Assembly: GCA_037043015.1 (NCBI GenBank)
Contig: CM073326.1
Coordinates: forward strand, 16,376,345-16,440,344
Reading direction: 5' to 3'
DNA length: 64,000 bases
Source of the DNA: Bryum argenteum
Lineage: Eukaryota > Streptophyta > Bryopsida > Bryales > Bryaceae
Below are positions 49,869-61,333 of this stretch, piece by piece. The notes under the pieces are model-generated. The model was not told the origin of the DNA. It did no database searches and saw only the letters and a program-made list of their open reading frames with translations. The translations under genes were made by a program, and so were the position numbers. The stretch's first letter is position 1. Every line of letters begins with the position of its first letter.

Positions 49869-50024
49869 AGTTAACGAACTGCAGTTCGTCAAGTTACGAA
49901 CCGCAGTTCGTAACGTTACGAAACGCAGTTCTTCAACTTACGAACTGCAGTTCGTGAATTTACAATTTGCAGTCTGTCAATTTACGAACTGCAGTTCATA
50001 AACTTACGAACGGCCGTTCGTAAG
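49517..50024. repeat. Left array of TTACGAAC-NNNN-GTTCGTAA palindromes
   Basis: At least a dozen copies of a 20-bp self-complementary unit, mostly TTACGAACTGCAGTTCGTAA and variants with a different 4-bp centre (GGCA, GGTA, TGCC, GGCC). From about 49830 they sit almost end to end. The array ends with a GGCC-centred copy at about 50005-50024, the form that dominates the array at 55.9-56.9 kb. Confidence 0.85.
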
Positions 50025-50030
50025 TCTGGA

Positions 50031-50122
50031 TGACGTCAGCTGCTGACGACAGTCTGACACTGACACGTCAGCAAAGTCACCTGACACTGAATCATAATGA
50101 CGTCATTAAAGTGATGACGTCA
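50031..50122. promoter_or_regulatory. Cluster of three TGACGTCA sites
   Basis: Perfect TGACGTCA palindromes at 50031-50038, 50098-50105 and 50115-50122, with further TGACG half-sites between them. These are classical bZIP (TGA/CREB-type) binding sequences. They stand between the left palindrome array and a TATA-like sequence at 50211-50220. Confidence 0.55.
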
Positions 50123-50210
50123 CGAAAATGCTAACCTCACCCCTCCAAGAGAGAACGACGAAGTGAGCCGAATAAAACTCATCAAATGGGAGCTCAGTGA
50201 GTGGGGCGGG

Positions 50211-50220
50211 CCTTTATATA
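50211..50220. promoter_or_regulatory. TATA-like core promoter sequence
   Basis: CCTTTATATA, that is TATATAAAGG on the minus strand. The minus-strand reading is the better TATA box; the plus-strand reading would place the TGACGTCA cluster at the usual distance (about 90-180 bp) upstream. No coding region follows within reach on either strand. Confidence 0.35.
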
Positions 50221-51179
50221 CCCCCCGAATTTTGGAGGAGGCTGCCCTGCCCGAATATAAACTTTCAATGAACTGCCCGCTATGATGAGCCGCGCGCGGC
50301 ATTCAATTGGATCATAAATTATTGTGCGGCCCCCACATTCAATCGGTTAAATATGGTCGATGTACCCATAACCACCAACATATGAAAATTCGCCCATTTA
50401 TAGCTGGTCTATTTATAATGGGTGATTCTTTTGGGGGGCCAAGATACTTTTTAGCAAGGTTTGCAACTTCTTCATATTTTTGTGAAACTCCCGAATTAAT
50501 ACAACTTTTCAAACAGTAAAGTACTTGAGGACCCGTAATCAACCTATGGGGTAATTATGCAAAAACCACCTGAGGTAGTACAAATTTCCATTCATGATTC
50601 GACCCAAAGCCAATAGCTTTTTGATTGTTTGGATAAGTTTGTTTGAATTGAGTGTTCTGACAATGCTAGTTTAGGCTAGGTGCGGTATTTGGGAGACCTA
50701 CATGTTGATAATGGAGGTGCTACACTAAATTGGTACATTAGTGTTATATTTTTAGAAGATTTGAAAATGCTACAAGTTTTTACTTTCGTAAAAAACATTT
50801 TACCAAAAGTATTGATTCCAATACTATGGAAGTATCCCCATCTTAGCCATTGTAGTGGGTAAAAATATTTTCTACGGGTAAAAATTTATAACATGTTTAT
50901 ATAAATTAGTGTATGGAACAGTAATCCATCTATTTACTGTAGTGGTTTTAGGTACTTCAACCATAAATGTGTGCCAAAAATTGAATTTTGGTATGGCGAA
51001 GATCCACTATTTTGGAAATAAACCAAATTCGAATTTACGGTGTAGTATCTTTATTAAGTTCGTTAACTGTTACTTGATTTATTCAATTCTTAATGAACAT
51101 TGAAGTACAATATCTATACTAATTTCCTATTTTAGCATGTCTTGCAAATTTGTTTTAATTTGGTTTTGCATTTGATTTT

Positions 51180-54120
51180 TCTAAATAACAATATTGGGAA
51201 TATATTTATGTGAATTATGATTTCAAAGCCTACCTTGACATATAATTAGGAACTTAAAAGTAAAATCTACCTCGGTTCGTATGGCAATCTTTAAATTAAA
51301 CTTTTTTTCTACTTTCATTTAAGAACTTATAATAGTTGCTTGTTTTGGGCTTCAAACCAAAAATATATTTACGAATGTTGCATTATTGAGATGTTGCTAA
51401 AAACATTTTACAAAATATACTAGAGCCAGACCCGTAAACCCTAATTCCTAAACGACAAAAACCAAAACCGTAAACAATTACTAGTCTCTCCCGTAAACCA
51501 CATTTATGATATATCTAAAACAAATTGTATCCTAAACTTTAATTTTGACATACCTTCAGAAACATGTGAACCTTGTGCAAAATAGTCATTTTGAGTGGAC
51601 GGCCTGGATATAACGTTTACGATAAGTAAATTCGCATGTGTTGCAAATTTGTTCTTATTTGGTTGTATATCTGTTCTTAATAACTGAATTAGGAATAAAT
51701 TTATGTGAATTATGATTTCAAAACGAACCTTCATATATATTTAGCAAATGTAGAAGTAAAATGTACCCCGGTTTGTATGGCAATTTTTATATTCAACTTT
51801 TTTTTCTAGTTTCATTTAATAATGGATAATATTTGATTCTTTTGGGCTTCAAACCAATCATATCTTCACGACAGATGCATTATTGAGATATTGCTTAGGA
51901 CATTTTACGACATACCGTACAGCGAAACCCGGAAACCCTTAACCCTAAACGGCTGAAAGCAAAACCCTAAGTCCTACTCCCTACCCGAAACCACATGTAA
52001 GGTAAATATAAAACAAATATTATCGTGAACTCAAATTTTGACATACTTTTAGAATTACATCATTTAATACCCTCACAAACATTTGAATCATGTGCAATGA
52101 TGTTATTTTGAGTGTACGGCCTGGAGATAACGTTTACGTTATGTAATTTAGCATGTGTTGCAAATTCGTTCTAATTTGGTATTGTATATGATATCAATGA
52201 CAGGATTGAGAATAAATTTATGTGAATTATGATTTCAAAACTTACCTTGACATATTATAAGCGACTTTTGAAGTAAAATCAATCCGTGATTGTATGGCAA
52301 TCTTTAAATCTCACTATTCTTTCTAGTTTCATTTAAAAACTAATACGCCATATTTGTTAAATTGGTCCTATTCCCTTGATATTTGGCCGCACAATATTCA
52401 AATAAATAGAGTAAAGAGAAACAAAAAAGTTATAAAATGGGAAAATATATTAATATTTTATTTTTATTAGTCCACTCAATGCATGTTGATTTTAAAGTAT
52501 TTATGTACATGGCATTGTTTTCATTTGTGCTATATAGACTATTCCAAGCATCCAAAATAATAGGGCTTGGCCAATTTATGGCGTCTAATAATAGTTGCTA
52601 TCATTGGGCTTCAAACCAAAAAAAATTCACGAAGGTTGCATTATTGAGATATTGCTTAGGATATTTTACCACATACCGTACAACCAAACCCGTAAATACT
52701 AAACCGTGATCAACTAAAACGAAAACCTTAAACCCTAATTCGAACCGAAACCCACATTTAAGGTAACTAAAAAAAATTTATTACTGTGAACTCAAATTTG
52801 GTTTAGTATACGTTCAAAATAAGGAAATTGGGAATAACTTTATGTAAATTATTATTTCAAAACGTAACTTCCTGTATTATTAGCAACTTTTGAATTTAAT
52901 TGCATCTCGGTTTGTAACGCAATCTTTAAATTCAACTCCTTGTTTGTAGTTTCATATAAGAACTAATAATATTTGTTTGTTTTGGGCTTCAAACCAAAAA
53001 TATCTTCACGAAGGTTGCATTATTGAGATATTGCTTAGGATATTTTACCACATACCGTAGAACCAAAGCGGTAAATACTAAACCGAAAACAACTAAAACA
53101 AAAACCTTAAACCCTAATCCGTACCCAAACCCACTTTTAAGGTATCTAAATTTTTATTATTACCGTGAACTCAAATTTGGTTTACTGTACGTCCAAAAGA
53201 ACAAAGTTGGGAATAAACTTATGTGTATTATGATTTCGAAACGTACCTTGACATATTATTAGCGACATTTGAAGTAAAATAAACCTCTGATTGTATGGCA
53301 ATCTTTAAAGTCAACCATTTTTTCTGGTTTCATTTAAAACTATTACGCCATAGTCGTTAAATTGGCCCAATCCCCTTTATATTTGGCCGCACAGTTGTCA
53401 AATAAATAGAGTAAAGGGAAACAAATGACTTTTAAGATGGGAAAATATATTACTAATTTATTTTAGTCCACTCAATGCATGTTGTTTTTAAAGTAAATAT
53501 CTACATGGCATTGTCTTCATTTGTGCTATACACAGTATTTCAAGCAGCCTAAATAATAGGGATTGGACACTTTTTGGCGTCTAGTAATACTTGCTTAATT
53601 TGGACTTCAAACCAACAAAACCTTCACAACTGTTGCTTTATTCAAATATGGCTTAGGATATTTTACCACATACCCTACAACAAAAACCGTAAATACTGAA
53701 CCCTAAAGAACTAAAACCAAAACCTGAAACCCTAAATCTTACCGAAACCCTCATTTAAGGTAACTAAAAAAAATTTATTACGGTGAACACAAATTTGGTT
53801 TAGTAACAAAATAACGAAATTGGGAATAAATGAATGTGAATTATGATTTCAAAACGTAAGTTCACATATTTTTAGCAAATTTTGGAGTTAATTGCATCTT
53901 GGTTTGTAAGTTGTAACGCAATCTTTATATTCAACTTATGGTTTGTAGTTTCTTTTAAGAACTAATAATAGTTGTTTGTTCTGGGCTTCAAACCCAAAAT
54001 ATGTTCACGAAGGTTAAATTATTGAGATATTGCGTACTTTTCTACCTACCTTACAGCCAAACTTCTAAACACTAAACACTAAACGACTAAAACTAAAACC
54101 TTAAACCCTAATCCCTACCT
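51180..54120. repeat. Higher-order satellite with telomere-like motifs
   Basis: Six diverged units share TATGTGAATTATGATTTCAA, then TTGGGCTTCAAACCAAAAAT, then TTATTGAGATATTGCTTAGG. The shared blocks recur at about 51345, 51842, 52606, 52982, 53603 and 53981. Units at 52.2 and 53.2 kb carry an extra 240-bp segment (with GGCCGCACA and CCACTCAATGCATGTTG), so long (about 620 bp) and short (about 380 bp) units alternate as a 1.0-kb higher-order repeat, present twice. Each unit has a run of degenerate telomere-type AAACCCTAA motifs. Short open frames in it are not genes. Confidence 0.75.
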
Positions 54121-55917
54121 TGGAAGACGCTAAAGAAGGCTTGGAATTCCTTGAACAAGTCTCGAAAGTCGCTTAAGAAGTCTCGGTAGTAGCTTCGTAT
54201 CTAGTGGTATATATAAGAGTTGTAACTCATATGTTAAATTTCTAACTTAGTCTTCGTTCTTCGCGTTGTTCGTATTTTCCTGTTTTGTTAATCTAAGTTC
54301 TTTTGAGTTTCATTTTTTAATATACTTTAGTAATTTTGTGACCTTGACGTATTATTAGCAGATACTTTAGTTTGGTTTAGAATATGTTCTAAATAACATA
54401 AGTAGGAATAAAGTTTTGTGTATTCTAATTTCAATTCTTGAAAACTAAATTAAATTATGCTAGTTCTAATTATTTTTTTTTTAAAATTTTTTTTTTCAAT
54501 TTTAAACACTAAAATTGGGAATAATTTTTTGTGAATTCTAATACTAATTTTTGTATACTAAATTTTAAAATGGTACTTCTAAACTTTTTTTTAAAAAAAT
54601 AAAGAAATTAATATTCTTAAATTGCCAAAAGCTAATTATTTTTTAATTTAAAAAAACCATTGGCGCAGGGCGTATGACCGAGCGCCTCAGAGCCAATAAC
54701 CGCGAAAGTTTTTTTGGAGAATTAAAAATAAAAAGCTGTAGGGCCCAAGACCGAGCCCTTGAGGGCCTATCACCGTGCAATGATGACTCGTACTGGTGGG
54801 CCCGCACAGAGTAGACATGATGAGTCGCCATCAAGTGCCGCATTTTGGCGGCTGCCCGCTTCCTCCCTGCGCCACCCCCTCGCCACAGCTCATTCTGAAC
54901 TCGTCTTCCTCAATTTCTGCGTCATTTTCTGCTAGCTCCGCTCTCAGCGATTTCACCGTTTTCTGCGTCCCGCGTTGTAGCTTTTGTTGCAGCTCGAGCG
55001 ATTCAGCATTTTCCTCTCCTCCGCGTTGTAGCTTTCCTTGCTTTGTGCGCCGCAGCTTTCGTAATTTGCTCCCACCTCCTTTCTCGTGTTTCGTGTTTTC
55101 TGTGTTTCTCGTCGCCTGTGTGTGTGTGTGGAGCTCTCCACCCCATCTGCCACTTCTGAGTCTGCATTTTGTTAAAACTTTGCGCGCCATTGCCGTCACA
55201 TTGGTCGCGTTGTTTTTTTTTTTTTTTTTTTTTCCCACACCGCTGGCGTTGACGCTGCAGCGAGGAGGTCATTGGCGAGAAGGTCCTCGGCGAGGAGGTC
55301 ACCGGCGAGGAGGTCACCGGCGAGGAGGTCACCGGCGAGGAGAACATCGGCGAAGAGGTCGCATTTTTTTGTTCTGGGGAGCTCTGTCGTTGACGCTGCA
55401 ACGAGGAGGTGAGAAGCTCGGTCCTCTGCTTTTCCAATTTCGCTTGTTCAGAGTTTTTTTCTGCACAGTAATGTTCTGAAAATTTGGATATCTGTTGTCT
55501 AGTTTTGCAGAATTTTGTGATTGGAATTGCCATTGTCTACTTTTGTAGAATTCTGTGATTAGTTTGCATTGTTTTGTGCTTTGCAGTTTTTTTTGTGATG
55601 TTTTAGTTTGCATTGCTTTTCAGGTTTTACATTGCACGTTTGTAGAAGACCAATGCGGTATGCTTTTGTTTTGAGATGAATGTGATGAACATGTGTGCGT
55701 GTTTTGCAGGTGATCGTTTATTGTTTTTGGAAGCGGATCACAAATCACCTAAGGTACAAATAAGAACCATTGGCTATGAAAATGTGTGTTTTGATTGTGA
55801 ATGCTTTTGATTTGAATGTCAGTGTTTTTTGTTCACAGTTTTCAGACAGTTTTCAGACATGTTCGAGTAGTTGCGAAAGGCATTTGGAATTATTCACACG
55901 TCAGCACGTGTTTCAGA
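54121..55917. other. GC-richer non-coding block with minisatellite
   Basis: From about 54650 the base composition changes sharply to GC-rich with CpG, followed by a 20-T run near 55214-55233 and the 15-bp minisatellite listed separately. The long plus-strand frame here (54796-55479) is Ser/Cys/Phe-rich with arginine-glycine repeats from the minisatellite and does not look like a protein. A promoter and leader of an element-borne transcript is a possible reading. Confidence 0.35.
55261..55363. repeat. 15-bp GC minisatellite
   Basis: About six copies of GGCGAGGAGGTCACC with changes towards the ends; a related CGAGGAGGT copy lies at about 55400. Confidence 0.85.
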
Positions 55918-56890
55918 GTTTACGAACGGCCGTTCGTAAGTTGTAAATGGTACTTAAAAATACGAACGGCCGTTCGTAAGTTCTTAATCGTACTTAAAAA
56001 TAAACGAACGGCCGTTCGTAAGTTCTTAATCGTACTTAAAAAAAAACGAACGGCCGTTCGTAAGTTCAAAAACGTACTAAACAAAAAAGAAAAAACGGCC
56101 GTTCGTAAAATCTAAATCGTACTTAAAAAAACGAACGGCCGTTCGTAAGTTCTAAAACGTACTTAACAAAAAAAATGAACGGCCGTTCGTAAGTTCTAAA
56201 AAGTACTTAACAAAAATAACGAACGGCCGTTCGTATACTGGAAATAGAATTCTGATTTACAAAAAAGATATAACGGCCGTTAGTAAGCTGCGGGTTTGTA
56301 ACCTCAGTAACTTACGAACGGCCGTTCGTAAAATACGGTCGCGAATTAGATACAATAGTTATGAAAAATAGAAGCATACTAAGGGACCATAATAAAATAG
56401 TTCTGAAAAATTGATACTTTTAATATGTACAGGGCACTTCATTTATTCTAAACACAATATATCAAGTAATCAACATAATACGGATTAAGCAATTATACGA
56501 ATATGCAGTTTTAGGAAGTTAGATATTTCGTAAGGTATTTTTAGTAAGGTATTGTTTTGGTGTGAGTTAGGTCCTGGACAGTTTCGAGCGGCCGATCGTA
56601 AGCTTCGAGGTCGTAACTTTGGATCTTTACGAACGGCCGTTCGTAAAATTCAGTGGCGACAAAGGTCGACAGTTTAGTTATCTGTAAGCCATCTGTTAGG
56701 CACCTGCTAGTTACGAACGTTCCTTCGTAAGCTGAGAAGTCATGATCTAAGTAAATAAAAATGGCCGTTCGTAAAATGACGTTGCCAGTTAGCCGAGCAA
56801 GAGAAGGCACTTACGAACGGCCGTTCGTAAGCTGAAAGGTCAAGTCAGTCACGTCTCAAGTTCGAAAACTTACGAACGGCAGTTCGTAAA
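55918..56890. repeat. Right array of TTACGAACGGCCGTTCGTAA palindromes
   Basis: About 15 copies of the 20-bp perfect palindrome or close variants. The first eight (55.92-56.24 kb) are regularly spaced, 40-46 bp apart, with a shared spacer AGTTCTTAATCGTACTTAAA. The rest are looser, up to 56890, and mostly keep the outer TTACGAAC and GTTCGTAA arms. A few copies have lost the outer arm (AAAACGGCCGTTCGTAAAAT). The core is the same as in the left array 6 kb away. Open frames through it are artefacts. Confidence 0.9.
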
Positions 56891-57271
56891 ATTATTCCCT
56901 GCTTGAAGGGATGAATCTTAAGACGGATAGCAAACCATCTCTAAAACAATGTAGGAAACTATGAATGAGCGGCCGTAAACCATGATATGCAAGTGACATA
57001 CCTTGTGGTGATACCGGACCGCTTACAATTCCTACCTGTCTGAAATCTCAGGAATGGACGATAATAGGTTCATGTCGCAGACGTCGAATTTGTCCCCCTA
57101 CATCACAGAACTACAATCGTCACTTCTTACTGAATGGGAAAGAAGTGAAGTACTGGAGTCGGAGACTGCAGTAACCCTTAACGGGGTTAGCAATTCTGCG
57201 TGGTCCATAGCCCCGGAGGCAACAACCATGGATCACAATGTCATATTCAAACTGGCAGTGGGGAAACCCAT
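56891..57271. other. Short stretch between palindrome array and CACTA end
   Basis: GC-balanced sequence with one 81-residue plus-strand frame (57054-57299) that runs through the CACTA terminus. It could be part of an exon truncated by the insertion; I recognise nothing in it (it begins MDDNRFMSQTSNLSPYI). Confidence 0.3.
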
Positions 57272-57539
57272 CACTACAAGGAAATGGGTGTCTGGATGAC
57301 TAATAGTTGACAGAAAATTGTCCTAATTGACAACCACACCGTTGTTCAGCTCCTTTGCTGTCATTTCGGTGTTTAATAAAGTTTCTGACAATTTTTTGTC
57401 AATTTCTGTGCAAGTAGTCCAAAATGGATCCAACGTGGATCTGGTGAAAGGGATCGTTTCTGAAGACTCGCAGATTTACAGGGCTGGTTTTACTTCGAGG
57501 ATACTTGAAAAGTAGAATTTGTAGCTTGCCAAAATTAAC

Positions 57540-59700
57540 AGAACCAATGATGTAAATTTTTGTAGTTAGAAACCATTATTTACTATTGTAAATATCAGAT
57601 CGGTAATTCGTTTTGACATTGTATGTGAGCGATTTTAGGTAACAAATCTAGTGAAGGAAAAAATAATATTTGTAATTGTTCTTAATCATGTACAAGTAAA
57701 CTGTCATCAGTTTAGATTTACTAGGGCAATTCATTTTATACAATTTAGATATTTAAAATTCCTACATATTCTATTTACTGTATCCACTGTAATTTATACT
57801 CTACGTTGAAGACATTAATGGGGTGATAGTCTGGTTGGGGTACCCAAAAAGGTTGTCCCATGAACAATTGCACTCTATGCTGGTGTGACAAACATATCCA
57901 TTTTTAAACTGTAATACAATAAGACTTCATTAGATGTGGTTTTAGTTGTCTATACTTATAATGTATCAAGAAAAAAAATTAAGAAATAAAAAAAATATTT
58001 TGAAGTAATTTTATTTGATTTTTTAGTTGAAAAAGTAAGTCATGTCCCAATAATCTAAAATCCATTGAATCAAGCAAATGGAATATCAACCATTTTTATT
58101 TTAATATAATTTTTGAATATGACCTACATCTTCTTGTATAGAATACAAAATAATTTATTTAATAATAAAAAAATTAATTCATTGTGCACTATAATGCCTG
58201 CAAATCCCCAAATTCAACACTTTTTCCCTCATCTATGAATGGATCCAAAAAAAATAAAAAATCTAAAAGAAAATCTATAGGCATATATACTTTGATTTCA
58301 GTGAGGTGCATGATATTTTATTTTCTATTTTAGGGTCTTTTTACTTGATTAAAATGACTAAATTAGACAAACTTTGGAGGCTTTCAATAAAAATAACCTA
58401 ATTAGTGTGTCCAAAAAGTGATACCCCAAGCTTACCATTGCCCAATGGCAATGTCTAAACCATTAAACAACCATTTATGGTCCCACATCTAATACTGTTC
58501 TGTCCACCAATTAACGTTCTCAAGTTTTGTATTGTTTGCTTTATTTAGAATGCATCTTTATGTGCCATAGAACAAAAGTGGGATGAAAATACAGTTGCTG
58601 AAATCTATAATTTGTACGCTTTCATGATGCAACGACAACCATTGATGACTAGTTCATGTCTGTACGTAATTCTGTGGCTATGCTAACAGGAGGTGCTGTT
58701 CCAAATACTCTGTATATCTCAAAAGAAGTACAATTCAACATACACAAGATTGCCGAATTCCATGCTCTCTGTGAAACAGCTACTTTGCAGCCGTTATATT
58801 GCAGCTTCAAACCTGAGTCCTTGCTCCTTTCCCTGTCCACATTTGCAACATTGTAAGGCTTGTTGTAATTGAAAACGAGCAATTACGTACGTACATCAAT
58901 TCATGCATATTTAAAATAAAATGTCGGAAACCCTACTTTCTAATTTGAATCCACATGGGAACCTACCTTGTACATACTGATTATCAAGTTTTAGAAAAGG
59001 TGCTTAAGCAAAAATTGAAGATGCAATATGAGAAGATATCCTTACATGTGACCAGTAAGAGAAGCAAAAATGGTGGTTTACAGTAGCGACCCCCCTCCCC
59101 CTTTGCAATGCCCATCCTTCAAAGTCATAGAAGTGTTAAATTTCGGCACTTATTAAATGCTTCTTTGCCTGCGCTGTCCAAAAAAAAAAAAAAAACAGTC
59201 GCCTTTGTTAGTTGCTGTCTACGTGGATGGAGACGATGAATGCTCAAATCACCCTATCTATTACAAACTGGTACCATTCTTTGTACACTGTTGGTTCCAG
59301 AAGCCATTATAGTCTTCACAATTGCCAAAAACCCTACATTCACAGCCTTTGTCAGATGAGGTTCTGACAAATTCTTAACCTGCTAGCAAGAAAATCTAGT
59401 ACTTTTTTACTTGAACTTACAATGTGAAGCATGAAGATCCAACTTTCATGAATCTACAGCAGCCATTGCGACTGATTGTATGCTGAGAATTAAGAATCAC
59501 AATGATTATTTGTTTTTGTCGGTAGCATCATATGTTTTACGACAACCAGACTACATTAAACATGTGTTGTTCTCCATACACAGTTTTCAAGATATGCCTA
59601 TGATATAAGTGGGCTTACCAGAATCTATACCTCCATGAGAGAATGAGGTAATCGATTTAACAAGATCTTGTCTCTGGTCGTGACATCTTCCAAATCGTAC
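57540..59700. other. Non-coding interior of the CACTA element
   Basis: AT-rich sequence without a supported exon. A degenerate short frame lies at 58656-58856; no family is recognisable. Confidence 0.4.
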
Positions 59701-60599
59701 AGAGCCGACGGGTGATGGATCATTCTATAATGAGGTCAAGTCGATCGATCGGGTGGACCTCGCATTTCTCGAGGATGTTCGTAAGATATCCGGACCTCAA
59801 AACATTTTAGAATCCACATGGATTGAAGAAGAGTGTGATAACGAAAGAAAAAAGTGCTCATCAAAGACCTTTGAAAAGTTTATATCTTACGGAATATGGA
59901 CTCGCTCTCCTAGCGGTTTTATGATGACAACAAGAATAATCTCATCCTTTGCTTCATGTAGCATCGTCCACAACCGCTAGTTGCGCATCCACCGAGCGGT
60001 CGGTGTGAAGGGTAACAAACGATGAAATCGTAGCTAGTTGGAACGGATGGTACAAGCGTTCCTCTGTCAAAAACCGAGAATGCTCACGAAGACTTAGAGA
60101 ATTTGTCAAAATACGGAAGGTTATATGCCGTTTACCTACTATAATTAAATTGAACAGTTGAAGACGATAATGTTTCAAGTATACATGAACGTTATATCCT
60201 AGAGCACAAATTCACTTTTGAATGTAAGAGATGATCACCTTCCTGAAGTCCTTCTCTCGGCTCCAGTTCATATTATGGTTGAAGAGAATTAACTTCTCTC
60301 CAATTTGCTGCTGAACAATCTCAACATGAGAACTTTTTAATAACAAAAAAAAAATGAGCTTTTTAAAAACAAAAAAAAAATATGAAGTAATGAACAGAAA
60401 GACAAGCATGTTAAGATGAAGTTGGAGGAGTGCTCATTGTCTAATAATTTGTTGCTACAGCTGCAAACAAATCGTCTATGCGTTCCATGACAGAAGATAT
60501 TCGGTAGATTTCTATTCTCTTCCTGAAAGGCCACAACAACATCTGTAAATCTTTCCAATGGGAATTTTCGAAAAAAAGAATGCCTTGTGTGAAGGGATT

Positions 60600-60790
60600 T
60601 TTAGATAGTGCAACAACAGAAAGTATTGTGAACATGAGTAAATGGTCTTCCAAGACGAGTCTCGCACCATCGTAAAAGTGGCTTCACCCTTTGAAGACAC
60701 CAACAATGAGTGTGGATCAGGGACCAACGGCCACTTCGTCTCCATAAACTCCACCACATCCTCTACTGTGTTCGCATGTGGTACCCTCAA
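60600..60790 (-). CDS. Possible exon of a second CACTA-borne gene
   Basis: A minus-strand frame that reads EDVVEFMETKWPLVPDPHSL and LLVSSKGEATFTMVRDSSW looks protein-like, and lies downstream of the transposase in the same direction, where CACTA elements may carry a second gene (TnpA-like). No conserved domain is recognised and splice sites were not fixed. Confidence 0.25.
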
Positions 60791-61333
60791 TAATCCTTAT
60801 ATGCCTCATTTTTTCAATGCATCTTCCTACATAATGGAAACAACCATTCTTTCATTGATCAGTCAAAGAAAACGGAATAAATTCGACAACTGTCCAAGAT
60901 TCAACAATGCTTTACCTCGATTTTTATGACGAAAATCGCATACATTCTGCACGTCGAAATACATGAAATCTTAAGATAAGGAAAGAAAGTTGGTTCATAT
61001 CACTGTAGGAAACGAACTGATGAAAGCTACTATTTCAGAGATTTCGTAGCTTATGGCTAAGTTTCACGGTTGATATCTGACACATAACAGCATGAATTCA
61101 CATGACTCTCATTTCGAAATGGCACATATTACATTGATTGATTATGACTTCACATATGGTAACAAAAATGGTTCAGTCCTCTGTCGAAAATTTACGAAGA
61201 AAGTATTTCAATCAAAACTTTGTAACTTATGCCGTCAGCAAATGACTGGATGGCTGATAATTCACAAATACAAGCAGAACTGCATATGAATGGATGTCAA
61301 ATGACACATGATCATCTCCAAATGACTCACCTT

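Noticed and set aside
51420..54110. True telomere or chromosome end
   Set aside because: The AAACCCTAA motifs are degenerate, short, and embedded in long satellite units with genes and transposons on both sides.
54796..55479. 227-residue plus-strand open frame
   Set aside because: Composition is Ser/Cys/Phe-rich with a poly-Phe tract from a T run and RRGGH repeats from a 15-bp minisatellite; equally long frames exist on the other strand.
55918..56240. Regular repeat-spacer pattern resembling a CRISPR array
   Set aside because: The spacers are near-identical AT-rich sequence, not unique, the repeats are perfect palindromes, and the context is a plant nuclear genome.
57054..57299. 81-residue frame as a complete gene
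   Set aside because: It has no recognisable domain and its end runs through the CACTA terminal repeat; at most it is a truncated exon.
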